Part shown: piece after piece, positions 26,489 to 34,545 of the stretch | How the letters are laid out: every line of letters begins with the position of its first letter | Position numbering within the stretch: position 1 is the stretch's first letter | The notes under the pieces: model-generated | The model's input: only the letters and a program-made list of their open reading frames with translations | The model's database searches: none | Told to the model about the DNA's origin: nothing | Made by a program: the position numbers and the translations under genes | Assembly (NCBI RefSeq): GCF_000469135.2 | Contig: NZ_CP048117.1 | Location: 2,083,501-2,147,500, forward strand | Source: Bacillus sp. SB49 | GTDB taxonomy: Bacteria > Bacillota > Bacilli > Bacillales > Halobacillaceae | Length of the DNA stretch: 64,000 bases | Reading direction: 5' to 3'

Positions 26489-26525
26489 ACAGGGATTTTC
26501 CTTATGTAGGAAAATCCCTGTTTAC
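26489..26525 (+). terminator. Terminator after nitroreductase gene
   Basis: ACAGGGATTTTCC and GGAAAATCCCTGT form a perfect 13-bp stem with a 7-base loop, then a T-rich tail. Confidence 0.85.
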
Positions 26526-26565
26526 TTTCTCCCTCTCTTAACAAAAAACTCAACCAAATGTCTCA

Positions 26566-26595
26566 TTGACGGTTAAAATCTTATAGTTGTATCAT
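26566..26595 (+). promoter_or_regulatory. Sigma-A promoter of the asparagine synthetase gene
   Basis: TTGACG (26566-26571), 18-bp spacer, TATCAT (26590-26595). The -10 lies inside the first operator. Confidence 0.55.
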
Positions 26596-26622
26596 ACAAA
26601 TATAAAGTTGTAACATACAACT
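26587..26622 (+). promoter_or_regulatory. Tandem operator-like palindromes
   Basis: TTGTATCATACAA (26587-26599) is a perfect palindrome around C; AGTTGTAACATACAACT (26606-26622) is a second one with 7-bp arms. Their centres are 21 bp apart, two helical turns, and both use GTTGTAt/aTACAAC half-sites. The first covers the -10 of the promoter. This is the layout of two repressor dimers on one DNA face. The regulator is not in the window. Confidence 0.55.
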
Positions 26623-26692
26623 ATTTATTCAAGCATGCCGTTGAAAAAGTTTCTTTACGGCAAATCAACCAGCTATGAAAGAAGGTTACATC

Positions 26693-28519
26693 ATGTGTGG
26701 AATTACAGGATGGGTCTCATGGACCCGTTTATTAGAGAATCAAGAGAAAACACTGAAAGAAATGACAGAATCCATTACTCACAGAGGACCGGATGCCGAT
26801 GGTTTTTGGCTTGATGGACAAGCCGCTTTCGGTCATCGTCGTCTGATTGTCGTTGATCCGGAAGGCGGCCTCCAGCCAATGATTTACGAAGCAGACGGAA
26901 ATAAAGTCGCCCTTTCCTACAACGGGGAAATCTATAATTTCCAAGAGCTTCGCGAAGAGTTGACAGTGCTTGGTCACACCTTCCAAAGCTCCTCCGATAC
27001 GGAAGTCCTCCTCCATTCCTATCTGGAATGGGAAGAGAACTGTGTCCATCATCTGAACGGGATCTTCGCTTTCGCTATTTGGGATGAACGCAAAGACCAA
27101 CTGATGTTGGGACGCGACCATCTTGGCGTAAAACCACTTTACTTCGCCAACAGGGATGGAGAAATTATTTTCGGATCCGAATTGAAAACTTTATTCGCTC
27201 ACCCTTCCATCGAACCTGTTATTGATAAGAACGGTTTATCTGAAGTATTCGGTCTCGGGCCGATCCGCACGCCGGGACAAGGTGTCTTCAAGGATATCGA
27301 AGAAGTACGTGCCGGCCACTACGTTCTTTTTACGAAAGATGAGCGTCACACGGAACGATACTGGAAGTTGGAAAGTAAAACACACGAAGATGACCTGGAT
27401 GAAACGGTCGAGAACATCAAGTGGTATTTGGAAGATACGGTAAACCGCCAATTATATGCGGATCGACCTGTCGTCTCTATGCTGTCCGGCGGCCTGGATT
27501 CCAGCGGATTGACAGCCATTGCATCTAAACAGCTGGAGAAGACCGGGAACACACTTCATACGTACTCTATGGATTTTGAAAACAGCGACGACAGCTTTGC
27601 TCAGGATTTCCTGCGCGTAGACAAAGACGAGCCATGGGTCAAGAAAGTAGCCGAACATGCAGGTACAAACCATGAATCGATCATCCTTGACGCTGAGTCT
27701 CTTGTGAACAACTTATTAGTTCCGATGAGAGCAAGAGATCTTCCGGGTGTCGGAGAAATTGAAACCTCTCTTTACCTCCTTTTTAAAGAAATGGAAAAAG
27801 ACGCAACGGTTGCTCTATCCGGTGAATCTGCGGATGAGGTGTTCAGTGGGTATCCATGGTTTCATAAAGAAGAATTTCTTGATGCAGACACGTTCCCTTG
27901 GTTATTGAACATGCAGGGGATATCCGGCATCCTTTCCGACGATATGAAAGAAAAATTAGACATTCCCGCCTATCAAAAAGCACGCTATCAGGAAGCACTC
28001 GAAGAAGTGCCGACGCTTGATAGCGAAACAGAGACACAGGCAAAACAAAGACGTATGTCTTACATGTTCATTACACGCTTTCTCCCTTTCATGCTGGATC
28101 GAAAAGACCGTTCCAGTATGATGACAGGCTTTGAGGTACGCGTTCCTTTCTGTGACTACCGACTTGTAGAGTACCTATGGAATGTACCGATTGAAATGAA
28201 GAACGTAGATGGAATAGAAAAAGGAATTCTGCGCCGTGCCCTTGCCGACTATTTGCCGGAGGATGTACGATACCGCAAAAAGAGTGCCTACCCAAGTACG
28301 AAAGATGAAGAATATTTGGCAGGGGTGAGAAACTGGATGCTTAGAATCCTTGATGATCCTGATTCTCCTGTCCTTGCCTTTATCGATACGGATAAAATTC
28401 GCAGCATTGCAGAAGAAAAAGCGACGGATATCGATGCCAATGCTGCTAAATCTCTATTCGACTATTTGATTCAGATCAATGAATGGATGAAGGAATACGA
28501 CATTAAAGTAGAACTATGA
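26693..28519 (+). CDS. asnO: Asparagine synthetase (glutamine-hydrolysing), AsnO type
   Basis: A 608-residue class-II amidotransferase that makes asparagine from aspartate, ATP and glutamine. The start at 26693 places Cys as residue 2 (MCGITGW), the nucleophile that must be N-terminal after Met removal. Glutaminase residues SYNGEIYNF and GRDHLGVKPLY follow; the synthetase domain has the PP-loop SMLSGGLDSSGLTA and LSGESADEVFSGYPW. Length and gaps match AsnO (YisO) of B. subtilis, a sporulation-linked paralogue, better than AsnB. It stands alone with tandem operators upstream and a terminator after it. Confidence 0.9.
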   Translation: MCGITGWVSWTRLLENQEKTLKEMTESITHRGPDADGFWLDGQAAFGHRRLIVVDPEGGLQPMIYEADGNKVALSYNGEIYNFQELREELTVLGHTFQSSSDTEVLLHSYLEWEENCVHHLNGIFAFAIWDERKDQLMLGRDHLGVKPLYFANRDGEIIFGSELKTLFAHPSIEPVIDKNGLSEVFGLGPIRTPGQGVFKDIEEVRAGHYVLFTKDERHTERYWKLESKTHEDDLDETVENIKWYLEDTVNRQLYADRPVVSMLSGGLDSSGLTAIASKQLEKTGNTLHTYSMDFENSDDSFAQDFLRVDKDEPWVKKVAEHAGTNHESIILDAESLVNNLLVPMRARDLPGVGEIETSLYLLFKEMEKDATVALSGESADEVFSGYPWFHKEEFLDADTFPWLLNMQGISGILSDDMKEKLDIPAYQKARYQEALEEVPTLDSETETQAKQRRMSYMFITRFLPFMLDRKDRSSMMTGFEVRVPFCDYRLVEYLWNVPIEMKNVDGIEKGILRRALADYLPEDVRYRKKSAYPSTKDEEYLAGVRNWMLRILDDPDSPVLAFIDTDKIRSIAEEKATDIDANAAKSLFDYLIQINEWMKEYDIKVEL

Positions 28520-28525
28520 AGAAGG

Positions 28526-28557
28526 AAAATCCCCACTGCTTAAGCAGTGGGGATTTT
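28526..28557. terminator. Terminator, perfect 32-base palindrome
   Basis: AAAATCCCCACTGCTT and its exact complement. It serves asnO and the convergent lipoprotein gene. Confidence 0.9.
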
Positions 28558-28564
28558 TAGTAAA

Positions 28565-29662
28565 TTATTGATAGTTAATGATGGACGGGTTCGGATCCAT
28601 TTTCAATACTTCTTCTGCGGTCAGTACCGGCTCGTCTTTCTTATAAAAGACTTTGAATCCACCATATTGAACGGCCTCATTCCGAACAAATTTGCGGTAT
28701 AGACTCATCTTCGTTCCAGCGGCTCCCCATCCGTCATAGTTTAGCGCAACTTCGACATTATCCGTGGGCTGGATAGCGTCCTTATTAGTCAGAGCCTCGT
28801 CCATAAACTGGTGAACAAGTACGATTTTATCAGGGAGATTGTTCTCTTCCACCATTTTCGATATGTATTCTACCGCCTCCTGAACTTCCGCACCATCGAC
28901 CTGTCCCAGGTTAATTCCGGGTGTTTCTCCTTCAGCAACGTGGAATTCCGTATCAATTGCTAAATGTACATTCGGCATTTTAAGCCATTTCTCTATCAAT
29001 TTCACTTGGTTCATAACCGAATCTGTGCCAAGTTGCACATCAAGCATTAATAGTGCATCGTTCTCTTCCGCCAGTTCTGCATAACGGTCAATATCTTCCG
29101 GAGAAGTCATGTGAAAATATTTTCCTTCTTCGCCCGGATTACGCTGTGCCACCGTAGTGATCAGCTCAATCATTGGTATGGCCGGCCGCTCAGGATCCGC
29201 ATCGGAATAAGCCTGTGTCTGCTCCTTCAATTTGCTCATCAGTGCTTCCGGCTCCATTTCTCCAAGAATACCCATATTCTCAGAGTTTGGGTGACCATAG
29301 TAAGCTACAATTCTATGATCTTTCAACGGTCCATCCGATTTATCTTCTGCACCCTTAACAAGCGTCTGCCCTACAGGCACCATACGTTCCCGTTCGCCGC
29401 CATGCGCCTGAACGGCCGGCATCTTCTCTTTCTCCTCTTCGGTGAGACCATCAGCAATCGGCTCGGACCCTTCTGCTGGTTCCAATGCCTTGTAAGGAGT
29501 TTCAGGTTCTTCCTCTTCCGGCTCCGCTTCTTTCTTTTCAACTTTCTGGTCCGTTTCCTCATCGGCCGTCTTTTCGTTATTCGTTGATGCCGTATCTTCC
29601 GAGCACGCAACAAGGAAAAATGCAACGACAGCCAACAACAAAAGCATACTGAATTTCTTCAC
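28565..29662 (-). CDS. Lipoprotein with predicted TIM-barrel-like domain
   Basis: A 365-residue lipoprotein. The signal peptide ends in the lipobox LVAC (Cys20), then a long acidic Glu/Thr-rich spacer (about 25-70), which suits a surface protein in a salty habitat. The domain from residue 115 has strand-helix alternation: HRIVAYYGHPNSENMG, IPMIELITTVAQR, ENDALLMLDVQLG, VHLAIDTEFHV, KIVLVHQF. This resembles a TIM barrel with His, Asp, Glu at strand ends, perhaps a hydrolase. I do not recognise the family by name. GTG start with AAGGAAG upstream. Confidence 0.65.
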   Translation of the reverse strand: MKKFSMLLLLAVVAFFLVACSEDTASTNNEKTADEETDQKVEKKEAEPEEEEPETPYKALEPAEGSEPIADGLTEEEKEKMPAVQAHGGERERMVPVGQTLVKGAEDKSDGPLKDHRIVAYYGHPNSENMGILGEMEPEALMSKLKEQTQAYSDADPERPAIPMIELITTVAQRNPGEEGKYFHMTSPEDIDRYAELAEENDALLMLDVQLGTDSVMNQVKLIEKWLKMPNVHLAIDTEFHVAEGETPGINLGQVDGAEVQEAVEYISKMVEENNLPDKIVLVHQFMDEALTNKDAIQPTDNVEVALNYDGWGAAGTKMSLYRKFVRNEAVQYGGFKVFYKKDEPVLTAEEVLKMDPNPSIINYQ

Positions 29663-29821
29663 TATTTGTCACTTCCTTATGTAATTTGTTCCAAAAACTT
29701 TCTACATTTTAACACAGGATGAATTATTTTGTGGCTGGTATTTGAAATTGAACAGAAAGTCTCATCTATATTCCCCCTTCCTAATTCAACCAACTCTACC
29801 CTTCACAACAGTGCACAAAAC

Positions 29822-29850
29822 AAAAAGAAGACGTGTCACGCCTTCTTTTC
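29822..29850. terminator. Terminator after the hypothetical gene at 29888
   Basis: AAAAGAAG and CTTCTTTT with inner CGTG/CACG pairing form one interrupted stem with A and T tails. Confidence 0.75.
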
Positions 29851-29887
29851 CGAATAAATGTGCTGGTCTTCACAGAGGATACAGGAT

Positions 29888-30220
29888 TCAAACCAGCTGC
29901 CGCTTATAAATTTCTTCCTTAGTACGAAGATCGACTGCGTCAACAACCATTTCCAAAACAGCATCATCTTTCATTGATTTCTGCCCCCACAACCTTATGT
30001 AATAGTCTGAACGATGATCGTGGAAAGCAACCTCTACATTTCGAATGCCTTCCTCTTCCTTTATTATACACTCCTTAAATTCCATAACCTCCCGGGGCTG
30101 ACTTAATAAATATTGGCGCAAGACCGCTTCTAACTCTGGAAAAACGAGTGCTCCTTCCACCAACACTTTTTGCTCGAAATCATCCCATTGATTAAAATGG
30201 TGAACAGTGATTTGATCCAT
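29888..30220 (-). CDS. Hypothetical protein
   Basis: A 110-residue soluble, acidic protein with no family I recognise. It has mixed helix and strand character: FNQWDDFEQKVLVEGALVFPELEAVLRQYLL then strands RNVEVAFHDHRSDYYIRLWG and LEMVVDAVDLRTKEEIY. AAAGGAGAGG precedes the ATG and a terminator follows, so it is an expressed single gene. No useful context. Confidence 0.5.
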   Translation of the reverse strand: MDQITVHHFNQWDDFEQKVLVEGALVFPELEAVLRQYLLSQPREVMEFKECIIKEEEGIRNVEVAFHDHRSDYYIRLWGQKSMKDDAVLEMVVDAVDLRTKEEIYKRQLV

Positions 30221-30682
30221 AAAACTGACCTCTCCTTTCTGCTGTGGAAAACTGATTCCCTTAACGGACGATAGGCAAACCTATCCCTATATAGCTCCAT
30301 ACCTAGTTATATCTAACCTCTATAATGATCAGATAATTAAGAAAATTCGTTCTGGACTGCATTACACCAGCAGAAATGGCATGTGTTTTATGGATGACCA
30401 CATCGTATCATACAGGAAACTCTAATTTGGACAAAGATTTATTGTAAGATTTACTCACAAAAATATAGCACATTTTGTAAATAACTGTTGTAATAATAGC
30501 ATAGCTAACGACAGGATCTTCTCCTTTTAGTTTAGACATTTATCCTATCAGACGTGAGCTAACACCTATCCGTACTTGGATGAGTCTATTACACTCACAG
30601 GTTCATCGGGTGACTGCGGATAAGGTATCCTCCTTTTACCCTCGATAGGCAGCCCTCCAACCGAATCGATGCGAACGTATCG
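30221..30682. other. Intergenic stretch with a structured-looking core
   Basis: About 460 bp without a gene. The left part to about 30520 is AT-rich and holds nothing I can name. From about 30540 to 30680 the sequence is less AT-rich and self-complementary: ATCC-GGAT and GAGT-ACTC local hairpins lie inside a longer ATCCG-CGGAT pairing (about 30570 to 30632). I cannot match it to a known riboswitch, and no good promoter or T-run defines an RNA. Confidence 0.35.
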
Positions 30683-30722
30683 AAAAAAAGCAAAGACACA
30701 GCTTCACCCCTGCGTCTTTGCT
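30683..30722 (-). terminator. Terminator of the TerC gene
   Basis: On the minus strand AGCAAAGAC...GTCTTTGCT (12-bp arms, one mismatch) is followed by seven T. Confidence 0.88.
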
Positions 30723-30728
30723 AACTCT

Positions 30729-31478
30729 TTAACTATTTACTTCTCTTCTATTCTTCCCGGAGTAGAACCAACCGCCTATTGCCACCCCTAATAGAACCGT
30801 CCAAAAAGTGATGGTCCAGGCCGCTCCATGTGCAAAATGCTCGTCGAGAACACCAACTTTTTCATGAGAAAGTGTAATAACAGCAAGTTTCACACCAACC
30901 CATGCGACAATAAGGTAGGCTGTAGTTTCCAGAGACGGCCGCTTATCCAGCAGTTTAACAAACCAGGTAGCAGCAAATTTGATTAAGATCAATCCTGCAA
31001 CACCGGCGGCAAGTACAACCAAAAATTGACCGCCGTCCATTCCTCCGATTTCCGGTAGGGGGGTATTAGGCAATGCTAATGCGAGAGCCACAGCAGCAAG
31101 AATAGAATCAATAGCAAACACTAAATCCGCTGCACCAATTTTTAAAACCGTCGGCCAGAACCCTTGTCCGGAAGACAACTCTTCCTCTTGGTCTTCTTCT
31201 TTTTTACCAATAATATTTTTCAGACCTAAGTAGATGAGGTACACAGCACCGACAGCCTGAACCTGCCAAACGTTTGCAATAAATGAAATAACAAAAAGTG
31301 CGATAAACCGGAAGATAAAGGCACCAATAATTCCATAGTTAATGGCCCGCTTTTTCTGATCATCCGGCAAGTGTTTGGCGATAACGGCAAGCACAAGGGC
31401 ATTATCCGCAGACAACAAACCCTCTAAACCAATGAGGATAACCAGGGTCCAAGCATATTCTATCCATAATGAGTCCAT
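30729..31478 (-). CDS. TerC family metal exporter (YkoY/YceF-like)
   Basis: A 249-residue membrane protein of the TerC family, about seven helices. The two metal-site motifs with conserved Asp are GLLSADNALVLAV and DLVFAIDSILAAVA. Relatives YkoY and YceF in B. subtilis (MeeY, MeeF) export manganese to load secreted enzymes. I start it at 31478 (MDSLWIEYAW), where AGAAGGGGA lies just upstream. The gene has its own sigma-A promoter at 31624-31652 and a leader that ends in a hairpin terminator, so it is probably controlled by attenuation, possibly by manganese. Family sure; metal inferred. Confidence 0.88.
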   Translation of the reverse strand: MDSLWIEYAWTLVILIGLEGLLSADNALVLAVIAKHLPDDQKKRAINYGIIGAFIFRFIALFVISFIANVWQVQAVGAVYLIYLGLKNIIGKKEEDQEEELSSGQGFWPTVLKIGAADLVFAIDSILAAVALALALPNTPLPEIGGMDGGQFLVVLAAGVAGLILIKFAATWFVKLLDKRPSLETTAYLIVAWVGVKLAVITLSHEKVGVLDEHFAHGAAWTITFWTVLLGVAIGGWFYSGKNRREVNS

Positions 31479-31507
31479 TTTTCCCCTTCTTTCCTTATGC
31501 CCCACAT

Positions 31508-31536
31508 AAAAAACCCTTGCATCGTTTGCAAAGGTT
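31508..31536 (-). terminator. Attenuator hairpin in the TerC leader
   Basis: On the minus strand AACCTTTGCA and TGCAAGGGTT pair (one mismatch) and six T follow, just before the ribosome site of the TerC gene. A terminator placed upstream of its own gene is the mark of transcription attenuation. Confidence 0.75.
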
Positions 31537-31617
31537 CAGCTTTCTGCACGTATCCGCATTCTGCATATGTCTTATGAAAATGGCAGGACTCTGTGGGAGC
31601 ATGCTCCTTTGATGAAT
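31529..31617 (-). ncRNA. Candidate riboswitch aptamer upstream of TerC
   Basis: The 5' leader starts near 31617. CAAAGG at 31606-31611 (minus strand) can pair with CCTTTG at 31529-31534, which is part of the terminator's first arm, so closing this outer helix would block the terminator. Between them lie about 70 bases including GGAGCATGCTCC, itself a perfect palindrome. TerC genes in bacilli are often governed by the yybP-ykoY manganese riboswitch; I cannot see its GGGGAGUA loop here, so the class is left open. Confidence 0.5.
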
Positions 31618-31623
31618 ATAAGA

Positions 31624-31652
31624 ACTATATCAACAAAGACCTGGATGGTCAA
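31624..31652 (-). promoter_or_regulatory. Sigma-A promoter of the TerC gene
   Basis: Minus strand TTGACC (31652-31647), 17-bp spacer, TATAGT (31629-31624). Confidence 0.65.
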
Positions 31653-31684
31653 TTCGAATCTTCACCATTACCCACGAGCATTAT

Positions 31685-31852
31685 TTAGAAAATGTTATTG
31701 TCAACCGTAAATTCAAGGATGACAGCCGGACACAAGAGATAGGACTTATCGAATGGACCTGGATGCTGGCCGCTCCCGTAATCGTATGTCGCTTGACCAA
31801 GGCGGTATCCTAACCAGGGATATAAGTCTCCTGCTCGTGATATTAAATTCTT
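31685..31852 (-). pseudogene. Protein-like open frame, possible remnant
   Basis: The minus-strand frame reads AGDLYPWLGYRLGQATYDYG and onward to VILEFTVDNNIF before a stop, about 55 codons, with no start codon in frame. A GTG with GAGGTG upstream lies one frame away (near 31856), so a single frameshift would give a protein of about 60 residues. I do not recognise it. It ends in the region of the TerC promoter. Could be chance. Confidence 0.25.
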
Positions 31853-31913
31853 TCACTTTTTGATCACCTCTTCTCTTTAACCATATGGTCCGTCCATTCA
31901 AATGGTTGAGCTT

Positions 31914-31950
31914 TTAAAAAAACCGTTTCCCGAGGTCAGGAAACGGTTTT
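31914..31950 (-). terminator. Terminator ending the beta-glucoside operon
   Basis: AAAACCGTTTCC and GGAAACGGTTTT pair perfectly over 12 bp; on the minus strand seven T follow. It lies 128 bp beyond the GH1 stop, just after the remnant gene end. Confidence 0.88.
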
Positions 31951-31953
31951 CCT

Positions 31954-32043
31954 CTATTGAATCTGGAGGGTCACATCATCTATATGAATGTGATGCACTT
32001 CCGCAACGTCCCCCATCAAAAGCTTAAGGAAAGTCGTTTTCTT
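31954..32043 (-). pseudogene. 3' stump of a deleted carbohydrate-module gene
   Basis: After an in-frame stop, 29 codons read KKTTFLKLLMGDVAEVHHIHI then DDVTLQIQ and a TAG, directly before the terminator. An H-x-I-x-I-D-D-V-x-L ending is typical of the last strand of jelly-roll carbohydrate-binding modules (CBM4/9-like). There is no start or ribosome site, and a LacI-type operator lies just upstream at 32049-32064. It looks like the tail of a secreted glucanase gene whose body was deleted. Confidence 0.45.
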
Positions 32044-32048
32044 TTAAG

Positions 32049-32064
32049 ACGAAATCGATTTCGT
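32049..32064 (-). promoter_or_regulatory. LacI-type operator O3 downstream of GH1
   Basis: ACGAAATCGATTTCGT, a perfect 16-bp palindrome with the same CGAAA-TTTCG halves as the operator before the ABC genes. It lies 14 bp beyond the GH1 stop codon. Confidence 0.6.
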
Positions 32065-32077
32065 AACGGAAAAAATT

Positions 32078-33421
32078 TTACCGGTTAAACGAATTATTCT
32101 TAATGGTTTCTTTATACCAGTAAAAGCTGTCTTTCTTCGTTCTTTTGAATGTTTCAAAGTCTACGTGAATGATCCCGAACCGCTTATCATATCCTTCCGC
32201 CCATTCAAAATTATCCAGGAGCGACCATACAATATAACCGGCGATCGGAACTCCGGATTGAATGGAACGATCCAGTGCGGTCAAATGCTGCTTTAAGTAA
32301 TCAATCCGCTCCTGATCATGAACTCTTCCATCCTTGACACCGTCATTGTAGCATGCGCCATTTTCCGTAATGTAGATAGGAACATTCCCGTAAGTTTGAT
32401 GAATATCCGTCAATGCTTTATGAAAACCTTCTGCATAGATCGGCCACCCTATATCCGTTCTTCTTTCATCAAGAGGAACCTCCTCTACTTGAAACATCCC
32501 GCCATCTTCATGGTAACGACCGAGACTCCCTGTGTAAAAATTGATTCCCATAAGGTCGATAGGCTGGGCAATGGTATCCATATCCCCTTCCATCAACCGG
32601 AGATGTGCCCCCTGTTCAGCGAAAAGTTGGACTAACTCTTCTGGATATGATCCTTTGAATACAGGATCCATGAACCATTCCTTCTGCCACATCATCCCGA
32701 GCTTACAGGCATGAACATCCTCCTGTTTCCTAGTATATGGTTCAAGCCAGCCGATATTTGGAGCGTAGCCGATTTCCCCGTCCGGAACCTCTTCCCGGAA
32801 TGATTTTACCGCTTTCCCATGTGCAAGAAGCAAATGGTGAGAGACATCCACCGCCGCCTGCAGATCTTTTTTCCCGGGAGCATGTACACCCAAGAAGTTA
32901 GAAAGAAAGGATGCACACCAAGGTTCGTTGATTGTTAACCACTTCTTCACGCGGTTTCCGAATAATTGGAACATGCATGTCGCATATGTATCGAACGCAT
33001 CAACGGTAGATCTGCTTTCCCATCCGCCGTTTTCCTGAAGATATTGAGGAAGATCCCAGTGATATAGGGTGACCATCGGCTCTATACCTTCTGCAATAAG
33101 TGCGTCAACAAGGGAAGCGTAATAGTCGACCCCTTCTTTATTTGGGATTCCTGTTCGGTCTGGAAATATCCGCGACCATGAAATGGAGAAACGGTAAAGA
33201 TCGACGCCTAGTTCTTTTAAATGTCGGACATCCTCCCTGTATAAATGGTAGCTGTTACATGCACGGTCACCGGTGTCCCCGTTTTTTACGTTGCCTGGCG
33301 TATGGGAAAACACATCCCATATAGAAGGGGTACGGCCTCCTTCTTCCACCGCACCCTCGATTTGATAAGATGCCGTGGCGGCACCCCATTTTAAGCTTTC
33401 AGGAAACTTTATAGTTGTCAT
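32078..33421 (-). CDS. GH1 beta-glucosidase
   Basis: A 447-residue family 1 glycoside hydrolase, cytoplasmic. The acid/base Glu is in WLTINEPWCAS and the nucleophile Glu in IYITENGACY; WGAATASYQIEGA and the C-terminal WSLLDNFEWAEGY (sugar-binding) are also intact. It cleaves beta-glucosides such as cellobiose or laminaribiose once imported. GGAGGGGA precedes the ATG. It is the last gene of the operon after the ABC importer and a LacI regulator, so the substrate is what that transporter brings in. No 6-phospho-glucosidase context (no PTS), which supports free beta-glucoside hydrolysis. Confidence 0.92.
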   Translation of the reverse strand: MTTIKFPESLKWGAATASYQIEGAVEEGGRTPSIWDVFSHTPGNVKNGDTGDRACNSYHLYREDVRHLKELGVDLYRFSISWSRIFPDRTGIPNKEGVDYYASLVDALIAEGIEPMVTLYHWDLPQYLQENGGWESRSTVDAFDTYATCMFQLFGNRVKKWLTINEPWCASFLSNFLGVHAPGKKDLQAAVDVSHHLLLAHGKAVKSFREEVPDGEIGYAPNIGWLEPYTRKQEDVHACKLGMMWQKEWFMDPVFKGSYPEELVQLFAEQGAHLRLMEGDMDTIAQPIDLMGINFYTGSLGRYHEDGGMFQVEEVPLDERRTDIGWPIYAEGFHKALTDIHQTYGNVPIYITENGACYNDGVKDGRVHDQERIDYLKQHLTALDRSIQSGVPIAGYIVWSLLDNFEWAEGYDKRFGIIHVDFETFKRTKKDSFYWYKETIKNNSFNR

Positions 33422-33445
33422 GCTATCCCCTCCATAAATAATGAC

Positions 33446-34459
33446 TCAACGTTCGATTGTCGTTGCCCGCGGTACCAGTTCAGGGTCTACTTTTACTGCC
33501 TGAATGGCATGATCTGATTTCATTAAATCTTCCAGCATATATGCAGAAAGTTTTCCAAGTTTCTGTTTATCCTGCTTTACAGTGGTAAGCGGCGGATCAC
33601 TATACCGGCAAGCCTCGATATCATCGCAGCCGACCAGCTGTATATCATGAGGTACGGAGAGTCCGTGTTCTTTTATGGCTTTTAAAGCACCAAGAGCCAT
33701 CATATCAGAAGCGGCGAATACGGCTTCCGGAAGCCTTCCTCCATTCAGAATCTTCTTCATCGCGTCATACCCGCTGTCTTCAAAGAAGTCCCCATAATGG
33801 ATCCAGTCCTTCTCTACGTTCAGACCAAATTGGTTCATAGCGTCCACGAATCCGATATTACGGATACTGGATACTAAAGAGTCTTGTTTCCCTCCGATGT
33901 AAGCAATATTCCGAACCTGATTTAAATACAGATATTCCACTACATTAAAGCCGATTTTTGCATTATCTGTCATGATGTAACTGGAACGGGGGCCTTCCAA
34001 TTTTAAATCGATTCCGATACAGGGGATGTCGCTTGCTGCGATCTCGTGGACCGCATCTTCAATCTCATCTCCAGCAATAATCAAACAACCATCGACATGG
34101 AAGTGTTTGCATCTTTCCAAATACTTGCTCTCCCCTTCATAAATCTTTTCATTTGAGAAGAGCAGTAAATCATACCCAAGGGCGCCTACCGTTTTCTTAA
34201 AAGAGTTGACGACCTCGTTAAAGAAAGGGTGCTTGAAATCTACGTTGATTTTCCCCGCATAGATCAGACCGATCAAGTTGGATTTCTTTGTAGCCAGTGA
34301 TTTGGCTGAAAAAGTGGGCTGATATTTCGTATCTTCGATGATTTTAAAGACTTTCTGCCTTGTTGAATCACTGATGCCACCGTAATTATTAATAATTTTT
34401 GATACAGTAGCCGGTGATACACCGGCCATCTTCGCGATATCCCTGATCGTTAAATCCAT
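33446..34459 (-). CDS. LacI family transcriptional regulator
   Basis: A 337-residue repressor: N-terminal HTH TIRDIAKMAGVSPATVSKII with hinge helix KSLATKKSNLIGLIY, then a periplasmic-binding-protein-like sensor (FHVDGCLIIAGDE, AAGIQLVG-type strand DIQLVGCDDIEACRYSDPPLTTV). It sits inside the operon it most likely controls, between the permeases and the GH1 gene. The palindromes at 37683-37712, 37814-37833 and 32049-32064 have the central CG and CGAAA/TTTCG halves typical of LacI-family operators and are the obvious targets. Inducer is probably the imported beta-glucoside. Confidence 0.9.
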   Translation of the reverse strand: MDLTIRDIAKMAGVSPATVSKIINNYGGISDSTRQKVFKIIEDTKYQPTFSAKSLATKKSNLIGLIYAGKINVDFKHPFFNEVVNSFKKTVGALGYDLLLFSNEKIYEGESKYLERCKHFHVDGCLIIAGDEIEDAVHEIAASDIPCIGIDLKLEGPRSSYIMTDNAKIGFNVVEYLYLNQVRNIAYIGGKQDSLVSSIRNIGFVDAMNQFGLNVEKDWIHYGDFFEDSGYDAMKKILNGGRLPEAVFAASDMMALGALKAIKEHGLSVPHDIQLVGCDDIEACRYSDPPLTTVKQDKQKLGKLSAYMLEDLMKSDHAIQAVKVDPELVPRATTIER

Positions 34460-34545
34460 GGTTTTGTATTCTCTCCTTAGACACTTTCCTGTAAAAACTA
34501 TGTTTCTATTGTATCAACAATTGGAATATTTAACATATGGATCGA

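Noticed and set aside
31529-31617. Firm assignment of the TerC leader as the yybP-ykoY manganese riboswitch
   Set aside because: The context fits but the conserved loop sequence was not found by eye, so only a candidate leader is reported.
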